In this document: positions 1 through 7,827 of the stretch, in pieces | Position numbering within the stretch: position 1 is the stretch's first letter | How the letters are laid out: every line of letters starts with the position of its first letter | NCBI GenBank assembly: GCA_963663265.2 | Contig: CAXXXM010000002.1 | Coordinates: 1,612,001 to 1,676,000 of the forward strand | Direction of reading: 5' to 3' | DNA from: JAEXOD01 sp963663265 | GTDB taxonomy: Bacteria > Bacteroidota > Ignavibacteria > Ignavibacteriales > Melioribacteraceae | DNA: 64,000 nt | Notes under the pieces: generated by a model | What the model saw: the letters and a program-made list of their open reading frames with translations, nothing else | Databases searched by the model: none | Told to the model about the DNA's origin: nothing | Translations under genes and position numbers: made by a program

Positions 1-1
1 T

Positions 2-157
2 ATAGATGTTGCCTTAAAGATGCATAGAAAAGCTTTTGGAATAGATATACAAAAAGAATACTACGATTCGGTTTTAGAAAAAATTCAGAATAATTTCGAA
101 ACTCAAAATTACTTGTTTCAGGGCGATGACGGATATGACAAACTTAAAGTTGGATGA
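2..157 (+). CDS. DNA methyltransferase, C-terminal fragment (window edge)
   Basis: The last 51 codons of a gene that begins before the window. The readable text includes FGIDIQKEYYDSVLEKIQ, which resembles the tail of beta-class site-specific DNA methyltransferases, where an (F/V)GI(D/E)I..EY motif follows the cofactor region. No catalytic motif is in view, so the assignment leans on the neighbour: the next gene is a type II restriction endonuclease whose start overlaps this gene by 32 nt, the usual coupling of modification and restriction genes. The methylase frame is intact to its TGA stop. Confidence 0.6.
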   Translation: MDVALKMHRKAFGIDIQKEYYDSVLEKIQNNFETQNYLFQGDDGYDKLKVG

Positions 158-875
158 TGTAATTAATTATGTTGAAAAGAATATTAAACAATTTCATGAC
201 AGCAGATTAAATAGTATTAAAAATTTAACATTAAAGAAAATTTTGTTACGAAAAAATCCTTATCTATTTAGGGCTAAAAATATAATTAGTGCACATGATT
301 TAGTAAAAAACTTAATTGATGCACATTTATCTTCACAAGAAGAGACGATGTTTGGTACTTGGCTTGAAGGATTGGCAATCTATATAAATGAACAGGTTTA
401 TGGTGGATGGAAATCAGGTATAATTGGTATTGACTTAGAATTTAACAAGGAGAACAAACGTTATATAGTAGCAATTAAATCTGGTCCAAATTGGGGTAAT
501 TCAAGTCAAATCAAAAAGATGACAACTGACTTTGATAAGGCAAGAAAAACACTCCGCACAAGTGATTCTAAAATTGAAGTAGTAGCTGTAAACGGATGTT
601 GCTATTGAAAAGATAAAAATCCTTACAAATCAGAAAATTATTATAAATTTTGTGGTCAGGAATTTTGGAATTTTATTTCTGGGGAAGAAAACCTTTATAT
701 AGATATAATAAAACCGTTAGGTTATAAAGCACAGCAAAGAGATGAAGAATTTAATGTTAGTTATCAAGAAATAATTCATATCTTTACTATGGAATTAGAT
801 GAAATGTTTTGCAGCAAGGGAATAATAAATTGGGAAAAATTACTCAAATATAATTCCTCATCACATAAAGATTAG
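126..875 (+). pseudogene. EcoO109I/PmeII-like type II restriction endonuclease, interrupted by in-frame TGA
   Basis: The product would cut unmethylated DNA as partner of the upstream methylase. The reading frame runs 160 codons to a TGA at 606-608 and then continues in exactly the same frame to TAG at 873-875, giving about 249 residues in all. The text on either side is continuous with the family: NPYLFRAKN, FGTWLEGLAIYI, GIDLEF...IKSGPNWGNSSQ before the stop and FCGQEFWNFISGEENLY...PLGYKAQ after it. The IDLEF/AIK segment fits the PD-(D/E)XK nuclease core. TGA occupies a position where glycine (GGA, one base away) would fit. Start is ATG 126, with ATG 135 as an alternative. It converges on recQ with a 4-nt overlap. 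A shortened active form or readthrough cannot be excluded, but loss of the C-terminal third makes inactivity likely. Confidence 0.8.
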
Positions 876-2308
876 TCGTTATCGCAATTATGGCAAACAG
901 GTAAATCGTTAAAGCCGAAATATTCATTTATATAGACTCTACGACATTCTTTTGTTTTGAAATAATTCACCACAGAAAGAAGTTTTTTGTTGTCTGAAAG
1001 CAGTTTGCTGTTTAAATATTTTTCGCTGCTCAATTGATGTGGTAATTCCCCACATAAAACCAAATTTTTGTTTTCAATATCCCCTTCCGTTATACCGTAT
1101 CTATCAAGCATTGCAAGGGTTGTTTCAACTCTAAAATCGCTTTTATCTTTAAAGCTGAGTTGTTCTCTAAGGTAATCAATCCCCATAGAGTTGACGGCAG
1201 TAATGTCAGCTTTTAGCAAGTCATATACGCGGGAATAATAATCTGCGTTGGGGTTTGACCATTTTATAAATTCCATTTGGATGTATAAATCTTGTTGATT
1301 ATACAATAAAACACATAATGAATTTTTGCCGTCTCGTCCTGCTCGTCCAATTTCTTGGTAATAAGATTCAATTGAAGAAGGAACTTCGGCGTGAATAACA
1401 AATCGAATATCCGCCTTATCTATCCCCATACCAAAAGCATTTGTAGCTAAAATTAAATCGGTATTTCCTGAAAGAAAATCACGCTGGGTTTTCTTCCTTT
1501 CTCTTGGGTCAAGCTTGCCGTGATATACTTTATGTTTGTAGCCTTTATCACTAAGTATCTGGGAATAATATTCTAATTTTTTAATTAAAGAAAAATAAAT
1601 AATTCCACTCCCCTTGTAATTATCCAGCACTCTAAAAATAGATTTTAAAGTTTCTTTTTCATCGTAAACATCAACAGCTTCCAAACGTAAGTTTGGGCGG
1701 TTGATTCCACTATGGAATAATTTTATTTCTTTAGATTCTAAATTAAGTTTTGATACTATATCTTTTTGTACATCTAATGTAGCGGTTGCCGTTAATGCAA
1801 TTGTTAAGGGGTTACCCAATAATTCTCTAAATTCACCAATGCGTGAATAATCGGGTCTAAAATCGTGTCCCCATTCGCTAATGCAATGTGCTTCATCAAT
1901 TGCAAGTAATGATATGTTGGTTTTTTTTATTTCCTCAACAAAGTCGGGTTTTCTAAATCTTTCGGGAGTAACATATAAAAGTTTGGTTTTTCCTGTTACA
2001 AATCTTTCAAGACGTGTTTTCTTTTGATCTGCTGAAACAGTAGAGTTTATAAAATCGGCTGGAATCCCCTTTTTCTTTAATGTATCAACCTGGTCTTGCA
2101 TCAAGGCAATTAATGGACTAATAACAATTGTTCCGCCTTCAAAAATTAATGCAGGTAATTGATAGCAGATTGATTTGCCTCCCCCTGTTGGCATAATAAC
2201 AAATGTGTGTTTTTTTTCAAAAACAAGACGTTTTATGACTTCTTCTTGAAATCCGGTAAACGATTTGTGTCCAAAGTGCTTTTGTAATAATTCTAAGGTG
2301 TTTATCAT
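872..2308 (-). CDS. recQ: RecQ-family ATP-dependent DNA helicase, short form
   Basis: Superfamily 2 3'-5' helicase. Visible motifs in order: Walker A MPTGGGKS (about residues 39-46), DEAHCISEWGHDFRPDY (motif II plus the RecQ aromatic loop), ALTATAT (motif III), ATNAFGMGIDKADIRFVIH (motif V) and YYQEIGRAGRDG (motif VI). The zinc subdomain retains CRR...CHNC, but the protein ends at CDND instead of the usual CDNC, so the fourth zinc cysteine is missing. There is no winged-helix or HRDC tail; at 478 residues it is of the short RecQ type. The stop lies within the last codons of the convergent restriction gene. This could be a naturally short helicase linked to the restriction island or a 3'-truncated housekeeping recQ. 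Confidence 0.9.
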   Translation of the reverse strand: MINTLELLQKHFGHKSFTGFQEEVIKRLVFEKKHTFVIMPTGGGKSICYQLPALIFEGGTIVISPLIALMQDQVDTLKKKGIPADFINSTVSADQKKTRLERFVTGKTKLLYVTPERFRKPDFVEEIKKTNISLLAIDEAHCISEWGHDFRPDYSRIGEFRELLGNPLTIALTATATLDVQKDIVSKLNLESKEIKLFHSGINRPNLRLEAVDVYDEKETLKSIFRVLDNYKGSGIIYFSLIKKLEYYSQILSDKGYKHKVYHGKLDPRERKKTQRDFLSGNTDLILATNAFGMGIDKADIRFVIHAEVPSSIESYYQEIGRAGRDGKNSLCVLLYNQQDLYIQMEFIKWSNPNADYYSRVYDLLKADITAVNSMGIDYLREQLSFKDKSDFRVETTLAMLDRYGITEGDIENKNLVLCGELPHQLSSEKYLNSKLLSDNKKLLSVVNYFKTKECRRVYINEYFGFNDLPVCHNCDND

Positions 2309-2418
2309 AACTTATAATATTTAAATATAAACTCTAAAATACAAAATAATTTGCTTTAATTTTGGCAGAAATGATTTGGTATGTGACAGGCTGAATAAAT
2401 GTCGTATTGTGTTTTTCT

Positions 2419-2480
2419 CCAGCGGAAAAAGCTGGTTGTGACCCGGCGTGATTTTTACGTCGGGGTAAGTGAACACCGCT
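2419..2480. other. paired hairpin structure of unknown role
   Basis: Hairpin one: CCAGC (2419-2423) with GCTGG (2431-2435). Hairpin two: CCCGGCGT (2442-2449) with ACGTCGGG (2457-2464), including one G-T pair and a 7-nt loop. AGCGG at 2421-2425 can alternatively pair with CCGCT at 2476-2480 to close the whole unit. No known riboswitch or RNA class was recognised. Confidence 0.3.
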
Positions 2481-2653
2481 CAGTAAAATTGGATGGCTAA
2501 TAAATATTGCCTAAAAACATATATTAAATGAATTACGATGTACAGACCCGAGGCTGTATCAAAAGTATGAAGATAGATAGTTGTGAGGTCTTTAATGAAT
2601 TATGCGATTTATTAATAATACTCACATTTACATGTTGACAAACTCATCCCTCG

Positions 2654-2701
2654 ACTCAACAAACCCCGTTGAGTACACCGCCTTCTCTTGAAAAGAGAAG
2701 G
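2654..2701. repeat. two adjacent perfect inverted repeats (REP-like)
   Basis: ACTCAAC/GTTGAGT (2654-2660 and 2668-2674) is followed by CCTTCTCTT/AAGAGAAGG (2681-2689 and 2693-2701). Related GTTGAGTA phrases recur near 29.8 kb and 33.0 kb, so this is probably a member of a dispersed intergenic repeat family. Confidence 0.4.
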
Positions 2702-2960
2702 GGAATGTATAACACGTATCATATTATAATTTCATGCGTTATGCAATACATATTGAAAGAGTAAGAAAGAATAGACGACAAATATTGGACGGGAAAATTT
2801 CCTTTCTCTTTTATAATCAAGGGAATCGGTTTACTTAGCGATGTTTGCTAAGTCGAGGTGAGTTCCCAACTTTAAAAAGTTAAATCCGACTTTTGAGACA
2901 ATCTCGTCCATTAACTCCAATCACCAAGTTTCCAGTTTCAAGTCTCAAGTTTCTATTTTT

Positions 2961-3013
2961 TCAATCTTTAATCCCAAAAATCATTAAAATCCGAAGAATC
3001 CCCGTTCAGACAA
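2961..3013 (+). repeat. 53-bp dispersed intergenic repeat, copy 1
   Basis: Begins TCAATCTTTAATCC and ends CCGTTCAGACAA. It matches the segment at 31547-31599 over the whole 53 bases with about seven differences and no gap. Both copies lie in gene-free, repeat-rich DNA. Confidence 0.65.
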
Positions 3014-3252
3014 ATATTTGCTAAGTTTCAAGTCTCTGGTTTCAAGTTTCTGCTTTTTAACTTCAGCGGATTAGCTATGGAAAATACGATGATGAAACAA
3101 TATATGCCAAAAATGAGAGAAGAAAAAATTGCATTAAGAGTATAATTGAAAGAATTGAAAGGATTATGATTTATAAGAACAAAAAATGGCAAAATCTAAA
3201 TATTTCGCTCTATTTTAATTAAAAAAATAAAGCAAAATGCATAGCTTAAAAA

Positions 3253-3281
3253 TTGAAAATGATGTAAATTTTTGGTATATT
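3253..3281 (+). promoter_or_regulatory. probable promoter of the dnaN-gyrA operon
   Basis: TTGAAA (3253-3258), 17-nt spacer, TATATT (3276-3281). Transcription would start near 3288, leaving a leader of under 20 nt that still contains the GGAG (3295-3298) ahead of the dnaN ATG at 3305. Confidence 0.5.
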
Positions 3282-3304
3282 AGCCTTTTAATTTGGAGTG
3301 TAAA

Positions 3305-4444
3305 ATGGAATTTAAAGTTAATAGTACTGAGCTGAATAAAGGTTTATCAAAATTATATCCGGTAATCAATACAAAGTCTCCGGTAGATTTATATTTAAAT
3401 TTTTTAGTTGAAATAGCTGATGGCGTGATGACAATTTATGCATCTGATGTAGAAATGGTATTATGTGCAAAATTTGACATTATTAACACAGAAGAAACAA
3501 CAGCAAGTTTTTTAATTAATGCAAATCTAATTTATGACATAGTAAGAAGTTTGAAAGATACACAGATTTCTTTTTCCATAATAGAAGGCAAACTTGCAAC
3601 TCTCACAACCCCAAGTGGTACTTATAACTTAAACATATTAGATAGAGATAATTATCCATTAAACATTCCAAATGCGGCTCCAACAGATGTTAAAGTTACA
3701 ATGAATGGTAAAAGAATAAAAGAGATTTTTGACAATTCGTTGTATGTAATAGGTGAAAATACTAAACAATCGATGACGGGCTTGGCAATTGATTTTAAAG
3801 ATGACGGTTTGCGTATTGTTTCTACAGATGGTTACCGACTTGTTAAACATACTTTAACAGATATTAAGTTAGATTCTCCATTAACATGTGTTGTTCCTAA
3901 AAAGAGTGTAGTAATTGCATCGAAAATTTTAGAAGAAAAAGATTTTGAAATTGTTATAGACAAAACTTATATTACATTTAATACCGAGCAGTTTACTTTG
4001 TATTCTCGTTTGATTGCCGATAAATTTCCAAATTACGATGCCGTTATTCCATTAGATAACGAATTAAGAATGAAAGTAAGCAAAGTTCAATTACACGATG
4101 CTGTAAAACGTATGTTGATTTTTGCAAACTACTCTGACAATAAAAAAGTATTATTTACTTTTGGTGTTGATAATGTTGAAATTAGTGCCATCGATGTAAA
4201 TAATAGCTTCTCAGCTAAAGAAAACGTTCAATGCAAATATACAGGTCTTCCTTTGGAAATTGGCTTTAATTGCGTTCACTTAAATGATATGCTTTCACAT
4301 ATCAATAGTGATGATGAATTAGTATTCAAAATTAAAGAAGCAACAAAACCTCTTTTGGTTAGTTTAAGCGATAATAAGCCCGACGAAGATTTGTTAGTGC
4401 TTATTATGCCAATGCGTCTAAATAAGAAAAATGACAGTTATTGA
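3305..4444 (+). CDS. dnaN: DNA polymerase III beta subunit (sliding clamp)
   Basis: The dimeric ring that tethers the replicative polymerase to DNA. The 379-residue length matches the three-domain beta clamp, and the text carries family phrases such as GLAIDFKDDGLRIVSTDGYRL and a C-terminal LLVLIMPMRL, the end of the third domain lining the partner-binding pocket. ATG 3305 is chosen over an in-frame TTG at 3293 because GGAG at 3295-3298 sits at ribosome-binding distance and MEFKVNS is the normal clamp start. It is first in a tightly packed operon: recF begins 14 nt before its stop, then dciA, gyrB and gyrA. Confidence 0.97.
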   Translation: MEFKVNSTELNKGLSKLYPVINTKSPVDLYLNFLVEIADGVMTIYASDVEMVLCAKFDIINTEETTASFLINANLIYDIVRSLKDTQISFSIIEGKLATLTTPSGTYNLNILDRDNYPLNIPNAAPTDVKVTMNGKRIKEIFDNSLYVIGENTKQSMTGLAIDFKDDGLRIVSTDGYRLVKHTLTDIKLDSPLTCVVPKKSVVIASKILEEKDFEIVIDKTYITFNTEQFTLYSRLIADKFPNYDAVIPLDNELRMKVSKVQLHDAVKRMLIFANYSDNKKVLFTFGVDNVEISAIDVNNSFSAKENVQCKYTGLPLEIGFNCVHLNDMLSHINSDDELVFKIKEATKPLLVSLSDNKPDEDLLVLIMPMRLNKKNDSY

Positions 4445-5537
4445 TATAGAATTAATAAATTTTAGATTACATAAGAATACTTTTTTAAGTTTTTCTGAAA
4501 ATTTAAATTTTATAGTGGGAGGAAACGGACAAGGTAAAACATCAATTCTTGAATCGATTTATTACCTTGGTACAACAAAAAACTTACTTCAGTCTTTAGA
4601 TAGCGAAGTAGTTAACTTTGGGAAAAATTTTTTTAAGGTTACAGGTAATTTAAACAGCATTACTAAAAATAATGCTGTTGTCTATTACGATACAAATACG
4701 AACAAAAAGAATTATTTTCTTGACGGTAAGCAGGTTACAAAATCTGCCTCTGTTATTGGAAAATTCCCTTTAGTAACCATAACACCCTCAGATCATCTTA
4801 TAACTCAAGGATCTCCGGCTGATAGAAGAAAGTTTGTTGATTCTGTTATTTCTCAAACAAGCGAAACATATTTAAATATATTACTGGATTATAACAAAAC
4901 ATTACGCCAAAGGTCTTCTTTACTTAGCCAAATTAGTGAAAGGCAAGATAAAGAATTGTTGAAGCAGTTAGATGTTTGGTCTGAAAATCTTGTTGTTTAT
5001 GGCTCGGAAATAATTAAACATAGATATGTGTTTATTGAAAAATTCAAGGATTATATAGTTTCCGCTTATAATAATCTGCTTGAAGGAAATGAAAATCCAT
5101 CTATAAAATATGTCTCCTATGGTAGTTTTGATATCAATAAAATTCAAACTGAATTTTATGAACTTCTGACTAAAAGAAGAAATGACGAGTTAAGAAGATG
5201 TACAAATTTGGTTGGACCTCATAGAGATGATTTTATGTTTTCGATTAACAACTTAGAGTTAAAAAAATTTGGATCGCAGGGACAACATAAAACATTTCAG
5301 GTTGCATTAAAGTTTGGACAGTTTTTTTACATTAAGGATAAACAGAATATTTCCCCTGTGTTCTTGATGGATGATATATTTGGCGAGCTTGATACTTACA
5401 GAGCTTTTAATATTAGTAAGTATTTGAAAAATATTGGACAGGCGTTTATTACATTAACCGATTTTGCCAATATTGAAAAGCTTGAAGCCGGCAGCAATGC
5501 AAACATATTTAATATTAAAGGGGGAATGGTGGTTTGA
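4431..5537 (+). CDS. recF: DNA replication and repair protein RecF
   Basis: SMC/ABC-like ATPase that helps load RecA at single-strand gaps through RecOR. Walker A GGNGQGKTS at residues 30-38, an ABC signature-like region GSQGQHKTF late in the protein, and Walker B/D-loop FLMDDIFGELD near residue 318. At 368 residues it is full length. Its start lies inside the end of dnaN (14-nt overlap) and its TGA overlaps the TTG start of dciA, so the three genes are translationally coupled. Confidence 0.96.
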   Translation: MTVIDIELINFRLHKNTFLSFSENLNFIVGGNGQGKTSILESIYYLGTTKNLLQSLDSEVVNFGKNFFKVTGNLNSITKNNAVVYYDTNTNKKNYFLDGKQVTKSASVIGKFPLVTITPSDHLITQGSPADRRKFVDSVISQTSETYLNILLDYNKTLRQRSSLLSQISERQDKELLKQLDVWSENLVVYGSEIIKHRYVFIEKFKDYIVSAYNNLLEGNENPSIKYVSYGSFDINKIQTEFYELLTKRRNDELRRCTNLVGPHRDDFMFSINNLELKKFGSQGQHKTFQVALKFGQFFYIKDKQNISPVFLMDDIFGELDTYRAFNISKYLKNIGQAFITLTDFANIEKLEAGSNANIFNIKGGMVV

Positions 5538-5824
5538 GAGAAAATAGTATTAAAAGTTTTGCTGAAGTTCTTATGAATTCGGCAGGTATGGAAAAAATTA
5601 GAGAAGTATCTCTTAAATATAAAGTTGTTGAAGAATTTTTAGAGCTGTTCCCGGAATTTAAGGAATTTGTGGAACCTATTAAGCTGAATAAAAAGGTACT
5701 TAGCTTAAGGGTAGAAAACTCAGTTATGCGGAGTGAATTAAATTTACGACAAGAAGCTCTTAAAGAAAAAATAAATAATTATTATAAAAAAGAAGTTGTA
5801 ACTTCAATTAAATTTGTTCAGTAA
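5534..5824 (+). CDS. dciA: DUF721/DciA-like replicative helicase loader
   Basis: A 96-residue protein in the recF-gyrB interval, the position where DUF721 proteins are found in this lineage. DUF721 is the DciA family, which operates the DnaB helicase in bacteria lacking DnaC/DnaI. The hydrophobic/charged pattern LNKKVLSLRVENSVMRSELNLRQ followed by LKEKIN matches the conserved DUF721 core. It starts with TTG at 5534 in a TTGA overlap with the recF stop, and GGGGGAATGGTGG just upstream serves as ribosome-binding site. Function is inferred from the family and context. Confidence 0.8.
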   Translation: MRENSIKSFAEVLMNSAGMEKIREVSLKYKVVEEFLELFPEFKEFVEPIKLNKKVLSLRVENSVMRSELNLRQEALKEKINNYYKKEVVTSIKFVQ

Positions 5825-5843
5825 TTAAACAGGAGAAAATAAG

Positions 5844-7799
5844 GTGGTTGCCAATAGTTCCAATAACTATACCGCAAAAAATATCAACGTATTGAAGGGA
5901 CTTGAAGCTGTTAGAATGAGACCCGCTATGTATATTGGGGATGTAGGTTCAAGAGGTTTACATCACCTTGTTAACGAAGTAGTAGATAACAGTATTGATG
6001 AGTGTTTAGGCGGCTATAACGACTACGTTTTCGTTCAAATAAATAAAGACGGTAGTGTTACGGTAATTGATAAAGGCAGGGGTATTCCGGTTGATTTGCA
6101 TCCGGAAGAAAAACGCTCTGCTTTAGAAGTTGTAATGACAGTATTACATGCCGGTGGTAAATTTGATAAAGATAGTTATAAAGTGTCCGGTGGTTTACAC
6201 GGCGTGGGTGTTTCGGTTGTTAATGCTCTTTCAGAATGGCTTCATGTGGAAGTTAAGAGAGATGGAAAAGTATATTATCAAGAATATGAAAGAGGATTTC
6301 CAAAAGCTCCGGTTAAAGAAATAGGGAAATGTAAAGAAGGAGAAACAGGTACAAAAGTAACCTTTTTGCCTGATAATCAAATATTTAAATCAGTTAAGTT
6401 TAAGTTTGAAACTCTTGCTGAAAGAATGATGGAGCTTGCTTACTTAAATAAAAATATAACTATTGTTATTCGTGATGATGCTGAAAACGAGGAAGCAACC
6501 TATCATTATAAAGGCGGTTTAATTGAATTTGTTAAGTATCTCGATGAAAATAGAGAACCATTACATAAACCTGTTTATATTGAAGGTGAAAAAGATAATA
6601 CACCTGTTGAAATTTCGTTTGAATATAATGCAGAGTATTCTGAAAACATTTTCAGTTATGTAAACAATATTAATACTCACGAAGGTGGAACTCACTTAGT
6701 TGGTTTTAAAACTGCACTTACACGTACATTAAACAATTATGCAACAAAAAATAATCTTGTTAAAGAAAACTCGAAAATCTCTTTAACAGGTGACGATTTT
6801 AGAGAAGGTTTAACTGCAGTTATTTCGGTTAAGGTTGCTGAACCTCAGTTTGAAGGTCAAACTAAAACCAAATTAGGAAATGGCGAAGTAAAATCTATAG
6901 TTGAAACTTTAGTAGGTGAAAAGTTAGCCGAATACTTGGAAGAGAATCCCGGTGTAGGTAAAAAAATTATAGAAAAGTGTTTACGCTCTGCTGAAGCTCG
7001 TGAAGCGGCAAAAAAAGCACGTGAACTTGTAAGAAGAAAGAATGCATTAGATACCATGCGTCTTCCGGGAAAACTTGCCGATTGTTCAATTAATGACCCC
7101 GAACATTGCGAAATGTACATAGTGGAAGGGGATTCTGCAGGTGGTAGTGCTAAACAAGGACGTGATAGAAGATTTCAAGCAATTTTACCGTTACGTGGTA
7201 AAATATTAAACGTAGAAAAGTCTAAATTAAATAAAATATTGGAAAATAACGAAATAAAAGCAATGATTGCGGCAATTGGTGCCGGAATTGGAATGGAGTT
7301 TAATGCTGAAAAATCTCGTTATGGAAAAGTAATTATTATGACTGATGCGGACGTTGATGGTTCCCATATCCGTACATTATTACTTACTTTCTTTTATAGA
7401 TATATGCGTGATTTATTAACTGCGGGTAAAGTTTATATTGCTCAACCTCCTTTGTATAAAATAAAAAAAGGGAAGGAAGAGTTTTACGCTTACGATGATG
7501 ATGAACGTGATAAAATATTAAAACGTTTCAAAGCATCAGGTACATTTGAACCCACAGGCGAAGTTGATGATTCAGGTGCCCCTAAAGGAGTTACAATTTC
7601 ACGTTACAAAGGTCTTGGTGAAATGAACCCAGAGCAATTGTGGGATACTACAATGAACCCTGAAACAAGAACCATTTTACAGGTTAACTTGGAAACTTCA
7701 AATGTAGATAAAATTTTTGAAGTGTTAATGGGTGATGCTGTTGAGCCCCGTAGAGAATTTATTGAAAAACATGCAAAATATGCAAATTTAGATATCTAA
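5844..7799 (+). CDS. gyrB: DNA gyrase subunit B
   Basis: ATPase subunit of DNA gyrase, which introduces negative supercoils. GHKL ATPase motifs: NEVVDNSIDE (about 44-53), DKGRGIPVD and GGLHGVGVSVVNAL. The TOPRIM domain shows EGDSAGGSAKQGRDR (about 428-442) and DADVDGSHIRTLL (about 499-511), and the C-terminus carries YKGLGEMNPEQLW. The 651 residues fit the short GyrB form without the large proteobacterial insertion. Start is GTG 5844, eight bases after AGGAG at 5831-5835. GyrA follows 28 nt downstream; with gyrA present this is gyrase rather than ParE. Confidence 0.97.
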   Translation: MVANSSNNYTAKNINVLKGLEAVRMRPAMYIGDVGSRGLHHLVNEVVDNSIDECLGGYNDYVFVQINKDGSVTVIDKGRGIPVDLHPEEKRSALEVVMTVLHAGGKFDKDSYKVSGGLHGVGVSVVNALSEWLHVEVKRDGKVYYQEYERGFPKAPVKEIGKCKEGETGTKVTFLPDNQIFKSVKFKFETLAERMMELAYLNKNITIVIRDDAENEEATYHYKGGLIEFVKYLDENREPLHKPVYIEGEKDNTPVEISFEYNAEYSENIFSYVNNINTHEGGTHLVGFKTALTRTLNNYATKNNLVKENSKISLTGDDFREGLTAVISVKVAEPQFEGQTKTKLGNGEVKSIVETLVGEKLAEYLEENPGVGKKIIEKCLRSAEAREAAKKARELVRRKNALDTMRLPGKLADCSINDPEHCEMYIVEGDSAGGSAKQGRDRRFQAILPLRGKILNVEKSKLNKILENNEIKAMIAAIGAGIGMEFNAEKSRYGKVIIMTDADVDGSHIRTLLLTFFYRYMRDLLTAGKVYIAQPPLYKIKKGKEEFYAYDDDERDKILKRFKASGTFEPTGEVDDSGAPKGVTISRYKGLGEMNPEQLWDTTMNPETRTILQVNLETSNVDKIFEVLMGDAVEPRREFIEKHAKYANLDI

Positions 7800-7827
7800 T
7801 TTTATAAATATTAAAGAGTGATTTTTT

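Larger units (their letters stand above)
2309..3252. other. non-coding, repeat-rich block upstream of dnaN
   Basis: Roughly 950 bases without a convincing gene on either strand. It holds a pair of hairpins (2419-2480), two short perfect inverted repeats (2654-2674 and 2681-2701), a 53-base dispersed repeat with a second copy near 31.5 kb, and two approximate copies of a 'gtttcaagtctc' phrase near 2935 and 3025. No TTATNCACA DnaA box was seen, so it does not look like the replication origin although it precedes dnaN. Confidence 0.6.

Noticed and set aside
606..608. TGA read as glycine (alternative genetic code)
   Set aside because: The residue expected there is Gly, which recalls the UGA-Gly code of some candidate phyla, but dnaN, recF and other intact genes in the window stop at TGA at the correct family length.
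2419..2480. Cobalamin or other known riboswitch upstream of dnaN
   Set aside because: The hairpins lack the conserved cobalamin-box phrases, and no related gene follows within 800 nt.
2309..3304. Replication origin upstream of dnaN
   Set aside because: No TTATNCACA-type boxes or AT-only unwinding stretch were found; the boxes are upstream of dnaA at 63 kb.
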